Made by a program: the position numbers and the translations under genes. The notes beneath the pieces are model-generated. The model worked only from the letters and a program-made list of their open reading frames with translations. It did not search any database and was not told the origin of the DNA. From the NCBI GenBank assembly GCA_036563805.1, contig DATCLS010000094.1, forward strand, positions 117,970 through 181,969: a stretch of 64,000 bases of DNA. Reading direction: 5' to 3'. Origin of the DNA: DATCLS01 sp036563805. Lineage in GTDB: Bacteria > Actinomycetota > Acidimicrobiia > Acidimicrobiales > VFJN01. Position 1 is the stretch's first letter, and every line of letters starts with the position of its first letter. Below are positions 35,123 to 43,985 of the stretch, one piece after another.

Positions 35123-35962
35123 ATGGTGGAACGGCCAGGCCGCGTCGAGGGGAAGGTGGCGATCGTGACCGGGGCGGGCTCGACGCCCGGCCCGGGCGTC
35201 GGCACCGGGAAGGCGAGCGCCATCCTCCTCGCCCGCGAGGGCGCCAAGGTGCTGCTGGTCGACGTGCACCCCGAGCGCGCCGAGGAGACGCAGAAGATCA
35301 TCGCCGAGGAGGGCGGCACCGCCGAGGTGTTCGGCGCCGACTGCACCCGCTCCGACCAGTGCAAGGCGATGGTCGACGCCGCGGTCGAGGCGTTCGGCAC
35401 GCTCGACATCCTGGTCAACAACATCGGCATGGCGGCCGTGGGCAACGTCGTGGACACGACCGAGGAGGCGTGGGACCGGGCGTTCGACCTCAACCTCCGC
35501 ACCACGTTCCTTGCCTCCAAGCACGCCATCCCGGTCATGGCCGAGAAGGGGGCGGGGGCCATCGTCAACGTGTCGTCGATCTCCGCCCTGCGGGGCGACA
35601 ACACCGCCGCCTACTCGGCCGCCAAGGGCGGGGTCAGCGCCCTGACCGTCGACATGGCCTACTCCCACGGCCGCCAGGGCATCCGGGTCAACGCCGTCGC
35701 CCCCGGCCACATCACCACGCCGAACGTGCTGGCGGCCTACGGGCCGGGGCCCCGGACCGAGTACCTCAACGAGATGCGCCGGCAGGCCGGGCTGCTCGGC
35801 ACCGAGGGCACCGGCTGGGACGTCGGCTGGGCGGTCGTTTTCCTGGCCAGCGACGAGGCCCGCTGGATCACCGGCGTCACGCTGCCCGTCGACTCGGGCG
35901 TGCTGAGCGTGACCCCGCTGCTCATGGCCCAGCACCTCCGGAGCGTGCCGGAGCCCGACTGA
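35123..35962 (+). CDS. short-chain dehydrogenase/reductase
   Basis: SDR of 279 aa. The nucleotide site is stretched, TGAGSTPGPGVGTGKA in place of TGxxxGIG, an insertion seen in some SDR subgroups. The NNAG motif reads LVNNIGM, active-site Ser is in VNVSSISA and Tyr/Lys in AAYSAAKGGVSA. AGGAGCTGACG precedes the ATG at 35123, 12 bases after the thiolase-fold stop, making it the third gene of that rightward unit. It might oxidise the 3-hydroxyacyl-CoA or the product of the aldolase. Confidence 0.9.
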   Translation: MVERPGRVEGKVAIVTGAGSTPGPGVGTGKASAILLAREGAKVLLVDVHPERAEETQKIIAEEGGTAEVFGADCTRSDQCKAMVDAAVEAFGTLDILVNNIGMAAVGNVVDTTEEAWDRAFDLNLRTTFLASKHAIPVMAEKGAGAIVNVSSISALRGDNTAAYSAAKGGVSALTVDMAYSHGRQGIRVNAVAPGHITTPNVLAAYGPGPRTEYLNEMRRQAGLLGTEGTGWDVGWAVVFLASDEARWITGVTLPVDSGVLSVTPLLMAQHLRSVPEPD

Positions 35963-35975
35963 GAGGCTTCGCTCG

Positions 35976-36017
35976 GGCTGGGCGGCGGGAAAATCCCCCC
36001 TTCCGCTCCGCCCAGCC
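35976..36017. terminator. bidirectional terminator-like hairpin between convergent genes
   Basis: GGCTGGGCGG (35976-35985) pairs perfectly with CCGCCCAGCC (36008-36017). A smaller inner stem, GGGA with TCCC, sits in the loop. It lies between the convergent SDR (ends 35962) and double CoA-transferase (ends 36082). No T-tract follows. Confidence 0.5.
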
Positions 36018-36081
36018 TGGGCGACACTCCCGCCCCCTGCCGCCGCGCCCCGGCGCCGGCGGGGTGGTGGCGGAGTCGCCG

Positions 36082-38391
36082 TCAGGCCAGGCTCGAGAGG
36101 ACCTCGTCGGTGTGCTCGCCGAGCTCGGGGATGTGGAGCGGGGCGGCGGGGCGGGCGGCCGGGCCGAAGCGTAGCGGGAACCCCGGCTGCTCCAGACGGC
36201 CGAGCTCGCCCCACTCGTAGGCCACGACCCGCCCGAGCTGGCGGCCGACCGGGTCGTCGAGGATCCGGCTGATGAAGCCGGTGCGGTCCTCGTCGGCCAC
36301 CGGCTCAACGGGGACGCCGGCGGCCCGCAGGTCGGTCACCCACTCGCCCGCGTCGCGGGTGGCGAACACGGCCTCCAGCGCCTCCTCCTCGGGCTGGCGC
36401 GCCCCCGGCTCCGTGCGCAGCGGGGGCGGCGCGTCCGGCAGGCCCTCGGCGCCCACGACCCCGACCAGGCGCGCCCACGCCTCAGGCGACGGGACGGCCA
36501 GAGCGAACCAGGCGCCGTCCCGGCCCCGGTAGAGCCGGTAGGCGGCCCCGTAGCCGGTCTGCTCGGCGTCGAGGACCGGGCCGGCGACGACTGTGTCGCC
36601 GGCTGCGAACGCCCCGGACGTCAGCGTGAGGCCGGCGCCCAACAGCGTGGTCGCCACCGACTGCCCGGCCCCGGTCCGGCGCCGGGCGTACAGGCCGGCC
36701 AGCACGCCGCAGGCCGCCACCCAGCCGCCGGTGACGTCGATGGCGCCCCAGGCGGTGAACACCGGCGGCTGCCCGTGCCCACCCTGGGCCGCCTCGATGC
36801 CGGTCAGGGCCTGCATGAGGTGGTCGTTGGCGGCGAGCAGGGCCCGGGGGCCATGCGCCCCGAAGCCGCTGGCGTGGGCGTAGACGACGCCGGGGTTGGC
36901 GGCCCGCACGGTGTCCTCGTCGTAGCCGAGCCGCTCGGCCAGCCCGACGCGGGCGTTGTGGTGGACGACGTCGGCCCACCGGAACAGCCGCTCGAGCTGC
37001 GGCCGCGACGCCGGGTCCTTGAGGTCGAGGGCCACGGCCCGCTTGCCCCGCTGGCCGGCGGCGAACATCGGGTGCATGGTGCGGTGGACGTCGCCGGTCG
37101 GCGGCTCGACCTTGACGACGTCGGCGCCCAGCTCGGCCAGGATCTGGGGCGTGACCGGCCCGGCCAGGTAGGCCGACAGGTCGAGCACCCGCACGCCGGC
37201 CAGCAGGCGGGTGGCGGCGCGGCCGGCCGCGTCGTCCGGCGCGGCGTCGGCCGGGGCGCCGTCGCGTGCTCCTGCGGGGGCACCGGGCGGGCCGGCGGGC
37301 GTCACCCGGGCCACGGGCCCGAGCACCGTGATCCGCCCCCGCTCGGGGTCGTCGTGCTCGACGCTCAGCCCGATCTCGCGCACGTGCGGGTCGAGCAGCG
37401 CCTCGCCGGGCCGGAGCACCGGCTCGCACCGGAACGGCTGCCCGGCCAGCTCCTCGAGCCAGGCGTCCCGGTCGCGGGTGGCGAACGTGGCCCGCCACCG
37501 GGCGTCCCGCTCGGCCATGGCGCCGCTGACCAGGTCGGCGCTGTAGCCCTTCTCGCTGGGCGGGTCGCCGATGTGCTCGAGGAACGCCTCGTAGGCGCCC
37601 TTGGCACCGAACCACAGCTGCAGGTACTCGCCGTCGGCGCAGCGGTAGGACAGGCCCTCGGCCGGCCCCTGGTTCCTCCACAGCAGCTCGGTGGCCCCGG
37701 TCGGGTGCTCGACCCGGCCGATGATCATCGGCAGGATCGCCTGCACGCCGTCGACCAGCGACGTCTCGGCCCAGCCGCCGGCGCCGGTCGCCTCCCGCTC
37801 GTACAGGCCGGCCAGCGCCCCCACCGTCGCCGCCAGGCCAGCGCCGGCCGTGGCCAGCGGCGCCACGGGGAACTTCGGGCCGGGCCGGTTCCCCCGGATC
37901 TGGGTGCACACGCCGAGGCGGGCCAGGACGAGCAGCTCCAGGTCGGGCAGCGGGCCGTGGGCCGTGACGCTCGGCCGGATGCGCACGTGGACCAGGCCGG
38001 GGTTGGCGGCCGCCAGGGCGCGCCAGCCGAGGCCACGCCGCTCGACCGCCTCCTCGGGGCCGGAGAGGACCAGCACATCGGCCTCGCGGGCGAGCGCCGC
38101 CACCGTCTCCGCCGCCGCGGACGGGTCCTCGCGGTCGGCGACCTCGACGACCTCCTTGCCCCGGTCCCACGCCCGTTCGTGCTCGACGCCCTGGTCGAGC
38201 GAAGACCGGCGGGCGGAGCGCACGTGGGCGACTTCGGCCCCGAAGTCGCGCAGCAGCGCCCCCGGCAGGTTGGCGGCCAGGCCGGCGCCGACCGCCCCGA
38301 CGGCGCCGGCGCCGAGGGCGGCCTCGACGACCCGCACGCCGGCCAGCGGCCCGCCGGTCTCGGCCCCGGTCGTGCCGGTCGCGCCGGTCAC
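36082..38391 (-). CDS. double-length CaiB/BaiF CoA-transferase with degenerate N-terminal half (paralogue)
   Basis: Second fused class III CoA-transferase, 769 aa, colinear with the one at 23574. The C-terminal half keeps the catalytic Asp (D552 in AWGAIDVTGGW). The N-terminal half reads PLATAGAGLAATVG at the same place, without Asp. Matching landmarks such as GAGGWAETSLVDGVQ and ILDDPVGRQLGRVVAYE (compare GILDDPVNRQLGRVAAYD) show common origin, so fusion predates duplication. The GTG at 38391 overlaps the D-aminoacylase-like gene by GTGA. Probably loads CoA onto a pathway acid. Confidence 0.92.
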   Translation of the reverse strand: MTGATGTTGAETGGPLAGVRVVEAALGAGAVGAVGAGLAANLPGALLRDFGAEVAHVRSARRSSLDQGVEHERAWDRGKEVVEVADREDPSAAAETVAALAREADVLVLSGPEEAVERRGLGWRALAAANPGLVHVRIRPSVTAHGPLPDLELLVLARLGVCTQIRGNRPGPKFPVAPLATAGAGLAATVGALAGLYEREATGAGGWAETSLVDGVQAILPMIIGRVEHPTGATELLWRNQGPAEGLSYRCADGEYLQLWFGAKGAYEAFLEHIGDPPSEKGYSADLVSGAMAERDARWRATFATRDRDAWLEELAGQPFRCEPVLRPGEALLDPHVREIGLSVEHDDPERGRITVLGPVARVTPAGPPGAPAGARDGAPADAAPDDAAGRAATRLLAGVRVLDLSAYLAGPVTPQILAELGADVVKVEPPTGDVHRTMHPMFAAGQRGKRAVALDLKDPASRPQLERLFRWADVVHHNARVGLAERLGYDEDTVRAANPGVVYAHASGFGAHGPRALLAANDHLMQALTGIEAAQGGHGQPPVFTAWGAIDVTGGWVAACGVLAGLYARRRTGAGQSVATTLLGAGLTLTSGAFAAGDTVVAGPVLDAEQTGYGAAYRLYRGRDGAWFALAVPSPEAWARLVGVVGAEGLPDAPPPLRTEPGARQPEEEALEAVFATRDAGEWVTDLRAAGVPVEPVADEDRTGFISRILDDPVGRQLGRVVAYEWGELGRLEQPGFPLRFGPAARPAAPLHIPELGEHTDEVLSSLA

Positions 38392-40028
38392 GACGTCAGC
38401 ATCCGGCCGGGCGCCACGTCGGGCACCTCCTCGCCGCCGACGCGGGTGGCGACCCCGTTCACCCAGACATGCTCGATGCCGTACGAGCGCACGACCAAGC
38501 GGTCGGTGCCGCCCGGCTGGTCGTGCACCCGCTCGACCGCCGAGCACCCGACGGCGTCGGGGTCGAAGGCCACCAGGTCAGCGTGGAAGCCCTCGCGGAC
38601 CAGGCCCCGCTCGGCCAGGCGGAACGCCTGGTGGGGGTGCCCGGTGAGGCGCCACACGGCGTCCTCGAGGCTCAGCGCCTGCCGCTCGCGCACCCAGTGC
38701 CCCAGCAGGTGGGTCGCGTAGCAGGCGTCGCACAGCTGGGTGGCGTGCGCCCCGGCGTCGGATAGGCCGAGCAGCGTCCGCTTGTCGGCGAGCAGGTCGC
38801 CGATCTCGTCGTCGCCGTCGTTGTCGAGCACGATCCGGAAGCGGGTGGCCATGTCGTCCGCCAGCGCCAGGTCGAGCAGGAGGTCGAACGGCGTCGTCCC
38901 CCGCTCCTCGGCCAGCCGGTCGAGCGGGACGCCGACCACGTCGCGGTGGGCGTTCGTCTCCTCGACGCTCGTCTTCGGCCACCGGTGGCTCCAGGCCGCG
39001 AGGGTGGCAGGCCGGGCCCGGTCGCGCCACGCCGGGTCGCGGTAAAGGGCGGCCCGCTCGCCGCGGGGGCGGGCCAGCACCTCCTTCCACTCGTCGATCT
39101 CGGCCAGCGGGACCGGGTCGGTCATGCCGATCTGCATGACGATGGGCCGGCAGGCGATCTGCGGGTAGACCTCACCGGGGAGCTTGGCGCCCCGCTCCAC
39201 CGTGCGGAGGGCGGCGCCGGGCTTGTCGGCCCGGGCCACCAGCGCCGTCCAGGTCACGGGCACGCCGTAGCGGGTCGCCAGCTCCGAGAACTGGTCGACG
39301 AACAGGCCCGGGCCGATGGAGACCTGCACGACACCCTTGCCCTTGTCGCCGAGCACGCCGGCCAGGGCGTACACCTCGTCGGTCTCGGCGAACCGGCTCG
39401 GGACCGGGCGGCCGAACGCGCCCTGGTGGGCCGGCTGGCGCGAGGTCGAGAACCCGAGGGCCCCGGCGTCGAGGGCCTCGGCCACCAGGCGGCGCATGGC
39501 GTCCACCTCGTCGGGCGTGGCCTCCCGCTCCTCGCCGCCCAGCACGAACAGCCGCAGCGGCGTGTGGCCGATGAAGGCGCCGACGTTGAGGCGCTTGGCC
39601 CGGCGGTCGATGGCCGCCAGGTACTCGGGGAACGTCTCGAAGCACCAGTCGATGCCGGCCTCCAGCGCCTCCATCGACATGCCCTCCACGTTCTCCAGCG
39701 TGCGGACGATCGTGTCGCGGTGCTCGGGCCGGGTCGGCGCCACGCCGAAGCCGCAGTTGCCCATGACCACGCTCGTCACGCCGTGCCAGCTCGAGGGCGT
39801 GAGGTCGCCATCCCACAGGATCTGGGCGTCGTAGTGGGTGTGGATGTCGATGAAGCCGGGGGCCAGCACCAGCCCGTCGAGGTCGACCACCTCGGTCCCC
39901 GGGGACGGGGTCAGCTCGCCGGGCGGTCTGACGGCGGCGATGCGGCCGCCCTCGACGGCGACGTCCGCCGGCCGGGCGGGGGCGCCCGTCCCGTCGATCA
40001 CCGAGCCTTGACGCAGGAGCAGGTCCAT
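38388..40028 (-). CDS. amidohydrolase, N-acyl-D-amino-acid deacylase (D-aminoacylase)-like
   Basis: Amidohydrolase of 546 aa. The metal site HTHYDAQILWDGD near residue 60, the Cys ligand region VVMGNCGFGVAPTRP, and the catalytic LSDAGAHATQL are the landmarks of the D-aminoacylase group. A paralogue (567 aa) is at 60830. In this context it may hydrolyse an amide, lactam or other C-N bond of a catabolic intermediate rather than acyl-D-amino acids. The ATG at 40028 has no ribosome-binding site and lies about 11 bases past a GTTAGC -10-like element, so the transcript may be leaderless. It heads a two-gene unit with the CoA-transferase. Confidence 0.9.
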   Translation of the reverse strand: MDLLLRQGSVIDGTGAPARPADVAVEGGRIAAVRPPGELTPSPGTEVVDLDGLVLAPGFIDIHTHYDAQILWDGDLTPSSWHGVTSVVMGNCGFGVAPTRPEHRDTIVRTLENVEGMSMEALEAGIDWCFETFPEYLAAIDRRAKRLNVGAFIGHTPLRLFVLGGEEREATPDEVDAMRRLVAEALDAGALGFSTSRQPAHQGAFGRPVPSRFAETDEVYALAGVLGDKGKGVVQVSIGPGLFVDQFSELATRYGVPVTWTALVARADKPGAALRTVERGAKLPGEVYPQIACRPIVMQIGMTDPVPLAEIDEWKEVLARPRGERAALYRDPAWRDRARPATLAAWSHRWPKTSVEETNAHRDVVGVPLDRLAEERGTTPFDLLLDLALADDMATRFRIVLDNDGDDEIGDLLADKRTLLGLSDAGAHATQLCDACYATHLLGHWVRERQALSLEDAVWRLTGHPHQAFRLAERGLVREGFHADLVAFDPDAVGCSAVERVHDQPGGTDRLVVRSYGIEHVWVNGVATRVGGEEVPDVAPGRMLTS

Positions 40029-40038
40029 CGGGCCCTAC

Positions 40039-40058
40039 GCTAACAAATGATCGCTCAC
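40039..40058 (-). promoter_or_regulatory. operator copy 6 directly upstream of a -10 element
   Basis: ATGA-TCGC-TCAC on the plus strand at 40047-40058. On the minus strand it is followed after two bases by GTTAGC (40039-40044), the same geometry as at 44774 and 45968. Controls the D-aminoacylase-like/CoA-transferase unit. Confidence 0.65.
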
Positions 40059-40123
40059 TCACATAGCCCGTCCGGGAGTTCGCGCCGCCCGGCGGGCGCG
40101 CGGGCGAGCCTGGGACCCGTCGG

Positions 40124-40154
40124 GGACGGGCCGGGGCGCGGCCCCGGCCCGTCC
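40124..40154 (-). terminator. strong GC hairpin after aldehyde dehydrogenase gene
   Basis: GGACGGGCCGGGGC pairs perfectly with GCCCCGGCCCGTCC around a three-base loop, a 14-bp stem located 41 bases after the stop of the leftward aldehyde dehydrogenase. No T-tract, but a likely transcription stop before the next leftward unit begins at 40028. Confidence 0.6.
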
Positions 40155-40194
40155 GGGGATCAGGGCACCGGGCTCCGGACGGCGCGGGGCGAGC

Positions 40195-41661
40195 CTACGA
40201 GCCGGCCAGCGAGGCCGGGATGCCGATGCTGCGGACCTCGAGGAAGTTGGCCAGGCCCTCGGGGCCCAGCTCGCGGCCCAGGCCCGACTCCTTGAACCCG
40301 CCGAACGGGACCAGCGGGAAAGGCGGATAGGCGCCGTTGACCGCGATCGTGCCGGTCCGCAGCTGCCGGGCCACCGCCAGCGCGTGGGCGTCGTCGCCGC
40401 TCCACACGCCGCCGGCCAGCCCGTACTGCGAGTCGTTGGCGATGCGAACGGCGTCGCCCTCGTCGTCGTAGGGGATGACGCACAGCACCGGCCCGAAGAT
40501 CTCCTCGCGGGCCACCCGCATCGAGTTGTCGACGTCGCCCAGGATCGTGGGCGGCACGTACCAGCCCTTGGGCAGGTGCGCCGGGCGCTCGCCCCCGGTG
40601 ACGATCCGGGCGCCGGCCTCGACGCCCAGGCGGATGTAGCCCTCGACGCGGTCGCGCTGGCGCTCGGCCACGAGCGGGCCGACCACGGTGGCCGGGTCGT
40701 GCGGGTCGCCGTAGGGCACGGCCTCGGCCGCCGCGCCGGCGGCCTCCAGCGCCTCGGCGTAGCGCGCCCGGGGCACGAGGATGCGGGTGTGGGCCCCGCA
40801 CACCTGGCCGGACAGGTGCATACCGCCGCCCACGACGACGGGGACCACCGTGGCCAGGTCGGCGTCGTCGAGGATGATCGACGCCGACTTGCCGCCCAGC
40901 TCGAGCGAGACGCGGGTCACCCGCTCGCCGCACAGGCTCATGATCCGCTTGCCGGCCGCGGTCGAGCCGGTGAACGCCACCTTGTCGACGTCGGGGTGGG
41001 TGACCAGGTGCTCGCCGACTTCGCGCCCGGCCGGCAGCACGCTGACCACGCCCTCCGGCACGCCGGCCTCGGCCAAGGCCTCGGCGAGCACGAAGTTGCT
41101 GAGCGGCGCCTCGGGCGGCGGCTTGACGACGATCGTGCAGCCGGCGGCCAACGCCGGCGCCACCTTCCACGCGGCCAGTGTCACCGGCGCGTTCCAGGGG
41201 ATGATGGCGGCCACGACCCCCACCGGCTCGTTGGTCACGAGGCCGTGGCGCTCGCCGGCATCGACCGACCGCTCGAACTCGTAGCTGCGGATCAGCCCGG
41301 CGTAGTAGTCGAACAGCGGCGCCACCATGCCGGTCTGGGCCTGGGGCGCCTGGCTGATGGCGCAGCCCATCTCGTCGACCGTGATGCCGGCGATGTCGGA
41401 CTCGCGCTTGCGCAGCAGCTCGGCCGCCCGGGCCAGCACGTCGGCCCGCTCGGCCGGCGCCATGCGGGGCCAGGGTCCGTCGTCGAAGGCGGCGCGGGCC
41501 GCCGCCACCGCCTTGTCGATGTCGGCGTCGGTGGCCAGCGGCACCTCGCCGACGACCTCCTCCGTGGAGGGCGAGACCACGCCGAACGGCTCGGGGTCCG
41601 CCGGTGCGACCCACTCCCCCCCGATGAAGAGCTCTCGCCTGTACATCAGCCGATCGTCCAC
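40195..41661 (-). CDS. aldehyde dehydrogenase (NAD(P)-dependent)
   Basis: Aldehyde dehydrogenase of 488 aa: PWNAPVTLAAWK, FTGSTAAGKRI nucleotide region, catalytic Glu in LELGGKSASI, nucleophile Cys in LSGQVCGAHTRI, and EEIFGPVLCVIPYDDE. It should oxidise an aldehyde released in the pathway, for example by the thiolase-fold aldolases. The GTG at 41661 was chosen because family members carry a short lead (here DDRLMYRRELFIGGEW); the ATG at 41646 is the alternative. Operator copy 7 lies between it and the divergent molybdopterin unit. A second aldehyde dehydrogenase is at 55674. Confidence 0.93.
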   Translation of the reverse strand: MDDRLMYRRELFIGGEWVAPADPEPFGVVSPSTEEVVGEVPLATDADIDKAVAAARAAFDDGPWPRMAPAERADVLARAAELLRKRESDIAGITVDEMGCAISQAPQAQTGMVAPLFDYYAGLIRSYEFERSVDAGERHGLVTNEPVGVVAAIIPWNAPVTLAAWKVAPALAAGCTIVVKPPPEAPLSNFVLAEALAEAGVPEGVVSVLPAGREVGEHLVTHPDVDKVAFTGSTAAGKRIMSLCGERVTRVSLELGGKSASIILDDADLATVVPVVVGGGMHLSGQVCGAHTRILVPRARYAEALEAAGAAAEAVPYGDPHDPATVVGPLVAERQRDRVEGYIRLGVEAGARIVTGGERPAHLPKGWYVPPTILGDVDNSMRVAREEIFGPVLCVIPYDDEGDAVRIANDSQYGLAGGVWSGDDAHALAVARQLRTGTIAVNGAYPPFPLVPFGGFKESGLGRELGPEGLANFLEVRSIGIPASLAGS

Positions 41662-41682
41662 GCCCCGACCGTAACATGATGA

Positions 41683-41700
41683 GCAAACGCTCGCTATCTT
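41683..41700. promoter_or_regulatory. operator copy 7 with abutting -10 for the rightward unit
   Basis: GCAA-ACGC-TCGC at 41683-41694, directly followed by TATCTT (41695-41700). The predicted transcription start falls at the GTG at 41708, giving a leaderless mRNA. The dyad is also 22 bases upstream of the leftward aldehyde dehydrogenase start. Confidence 0.6.
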
Positions 41701-41707
41701 CTGGGTT

Positions 41708-41878
41708 GTGCCCACCGGTGACTCTGCCGCCCCCTGGACGGGCTTCGACCCCTTCGACCCGGCCCGGCGGGGCACACACCACGCGGTGGTGGCCGAGCTC
41801 CGGGCCCGGGGCCACGGGCTCGACGAGCCGCGGGTCCGGCTGTCGCCGGCGAAGAGTCGGGGCGCCGGGCGTGGCTGA
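41708..41878 (+). CDS. small protein of unknown function, 56 aa
   Basis: Not recognised. It would be the first coding region of the rightward unit controlled by operator copy 7. Its GTG coincides with the predicted transcription start. Its TGA (41876-41878) overlaps the probable GTG start of the molybdopterin oxidoreductase (41871) by eight bases, suggesting translational coupling. The sequence contains WTGFDPFDPARRG and VVAELRARGHGLDEPRV. FDPFDP followed by a charged helix loosely recalls the N-terminus of bacterial P450s, so it could be a remnant, but the rest of a P450 is absent. No membrane segment or cysteine. Confidence 0.45.
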   Translation: MPTGDSAAPWTGFDPFDPARRGTHHAVVAELRARGHGLDEPRVRLSPAKSRGAGRG

Positions 41879-43985
41879 CGGCGACGGCCGACCCGGCGGC
41901 GAACCCGCGGCCGCTGGCGGCGCCGGGGGCGGGCGGCGGGTGGTGCGGACGTTCTGCCGGATGTGCCCGGCGCTGTGCGGCGCGCTCGTGACCGTCGAGG
42001 GCGGCGAGGCGGTGAAGGTGTCCGGCGACCGCGACCATCTCCTGTCCCGCGGCTACCTGTGCCCCAAGGGCCGGCGGATGGCCACGCTGGCCGGCGACCC
42101 GGAGCGGCTGGACGAGCCGCTGCTGCGCGACCGGCGCGGCGAGCTCGTGCCGGTCCCCTGGGACACCGCCCTCGACGACCTGGCCGAGCGCCTCGCCCGC
42201 GTCCGGGACGACGCCGGCCCCTACGCCATCGGGACCTACGCCGGCACGATGCTCGACAGCGCCGGCCGGGCCTACGCCGACCGGCTGCTCCGGGCCCTCG
42301 GCTCCCCCAGCCGCTACACCAGCTCGACCGTCGACAGCGTGGCCAAGGTCCTCGTCGGCAAGCTCATGTCGGGCCGGGAGGGGCTGGTCCCCGCCGTCGA
42401 CTGGGAGCGCACGACGCTGCTCGTGGTCGTGGGCGAGAACATGGTCGTCTCCCACGGCGGCTTCTCCTACTTCCCCGACCCCGTCCGCGCCCTGCGGGGC
42501 GTGGCGAGCCGGGGCGAGGTGTGGGTGCTCGACCCCCGCCGCACCGAGACAGCTCGGCTGGCCACGCGCCACCTGCGGCCCCGGTCCGGTGCCGACTTCG
42601 CCGTGCTCGGTCATCTCGTGCGCGAGCTGCTGCGCGACGGCGCCGACCGCGCCCACCTCGCCGCCCACGCCCGGCACGTCGACGAGCTGCGCCGGGCCGT
42701 CGAGCCGCTCGACCGGGCCACCGCGGCTCGGCTCACCGGCCTCGACCCCGCCGACCTCGGCGAGCTGCTCGCCGCCGTCCGCAGCCACGGGCGCTTGGCC
42801 GTCGTGACCGGCACCGGCGTGACGATGGCGGCCACCGCCAACGTGACCGAGTGGATGGCGTACGCCCTCCAGGTCGTGACCGGGTCGTTCGAGCGACCGG
42901 GCGGCCGGTGGTTCAACCACTCGGCGGCCGTCCTCCCGTCTCGCCGGGGCCCGGGGCCCGACACCTCGGGGTTCGGGCCCGGCCCCCGCAGCCGGCCCGA
43001 CATCCCCCGCATGGCCAACCAGTTCCCCTGCGCGGTCATGCCCGGCGAGATCGAGCAGGGTCACCTGCGGGCGCTGCTCGTGATCGGCGGCAACCCGCTG
43101 GTCGCCTTCCCCCAGCCAGCGCAGCTCGCCCGGGCCTTCGACCGCCTCGACGCCCTGGCGGTGTGGGACATCGTCCCCTCCGCCACCGTCCGACGGGCGA
43201 CGCACGTGTTCCCCTGCCCCGCCCCGCTGGAGCGGGCCGACGTCGTGACGCCCGTTCACCTCTCCGCGGTGTACGCCCAGCACACGCCCCCGGTCCTGCC
43301 GCTGCGGGGCCAGCGGCGCCCGATGTGGTGGAGCCTGGGCCAGCTGGCCCGGCGCCTGGGCCTGTCGATCATGCCGGCCGGCGCCGACCCCGACGCCTGC
43401 ACCGACGACGACGTGGCCGCGTCGCTCGTGGCCGGGACGGCCGTGGCGTGGGACGAGCTGCGCGCCGCCGGCGGCGCACCCGTCCCCCACCCCTACGAGG
43501 ACCGGTGGGTGGAACGGACCGTGCTGCCCGACGGCCGCTGGGACCTCGCGCCCCCGCTGCTCGTCGCCCGCATGGACCACGCCCTGGACCGGGCCCGGGC
43601 CGCGGTGGCCGCCGCGGCCGGGGTCGCCGGGCCGTCACCGCTCGTGCTCGGCAACCGGCGGGAGGTCCACCACACCAACTCGACGCTGGCCTGGGACGCG
43701 GGCGCGGGCGGGCGGCCCGGCCCCTACGTGTACCTGAGCCCGGCCGACGCCGCGGCCCACGGCGTCGGCGACGGCGACACGGTCGAGGTGGCCAGCCCCC
43801 AGGGGGCGGTCACGGGCGAGGTGCGCGTGGACGCCACGCTCGGGCCCGGCGTCGTCACGATCCCCCACGGGTACGCCGAGCCCAACGTCGGCCACCTCAC
43901 GGCGATCGACGTCGACGTCGACCCGCTCACCGGCATGCCGACGCTGGTCGGCGTGCCCCTGACCCTCCGCCGCCTCGACCCCTGA
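41871..43985 (+). CDS. molybdopterin-dependent oxidoreductase (FdhF/NapA superfamily)
   Basis: Protein of about 704 aa. A 4Fe-4S site opens it, CRMCPALC with a fourth Cys in GYLCPKGR. Molybdopterin-binding blocks follow: YAGTMLDSAGRAYADRLL, LLVVVGENMVVSHGG, LLVIGGNPLVAFPQP and a C-terminal MopB dinucleotide-binding domain (GDTVEVASPQGAVTG, then VTIPHGYAEPNVGHLT). It belongs to the dimethyl-sulfoxide-reductase superfamily (COG0243) with unknown substrate; acetylene-hydratase-, thiosulfate-reductase- and formate-dehydrogenase-like roles cannot be separated. No twin-arginine signal, so cytoplasmic. GTG 41871 is a probable start; GTG 41942 is possible. Confidence 0.88.
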   Translation: MADGDGRPGGEPAAAGGAGGGRRVVRTFCRMCPALCGALVTVEGGEAVKVSGDRDHLLSRGYLCPKGRRMATLAGDPERLDEPLLRDRRGELVPVPWDTALDDLAERLARVRDDAGPYAIGTYAGTMLDSAGRAYADRLLRALGSPSRYTSSTVDSVAKVLVGKLMSGREGLVPAVDWERTTLLVVVGENMVVSHGGFSYFPDPVRALRGVASRGEVWVLDPRRTETARLATRHLRPRSGADFAVLGHLVRELLRDGADRAHLAAHARHVDELRRAVEPLDRATAARLTGLDPADLGELLAAVRSHGRLAVVTGTGVTMAATANVTEWMAYALQVVTGSFERPGGRWFNHSAAVLPSRRGPGPDTSGFGPGPRSRPDIPRMANQFPCAVMPGEIEQGHLRALLVIGGNPLVAFPQPAQLARAFDRLDALAVWDIVPSATVRRATHVFPCPAPLERADVVTPVHLSAVYAQHTPPVLPLRGQRRPMWWSLGQLARRLGLSIMPAGADPDACTDDDVAASLVAGTAVAWDELRAAGGAPVPHPYEDRWVERTVLPDGRWDLAPPLLVARMDHALDRARAAVAAAAGVAGPSPLVLGNRREVHHTNSTLAWDAGAGGRPGPYVYLSPADAAAHGVGDGDTVEVASPQGAVTGEVRVDATLGPGVVTIPHGYAEPNVGHLTAIDVDVDPLTGMPTLVGVPLTLRRLDP

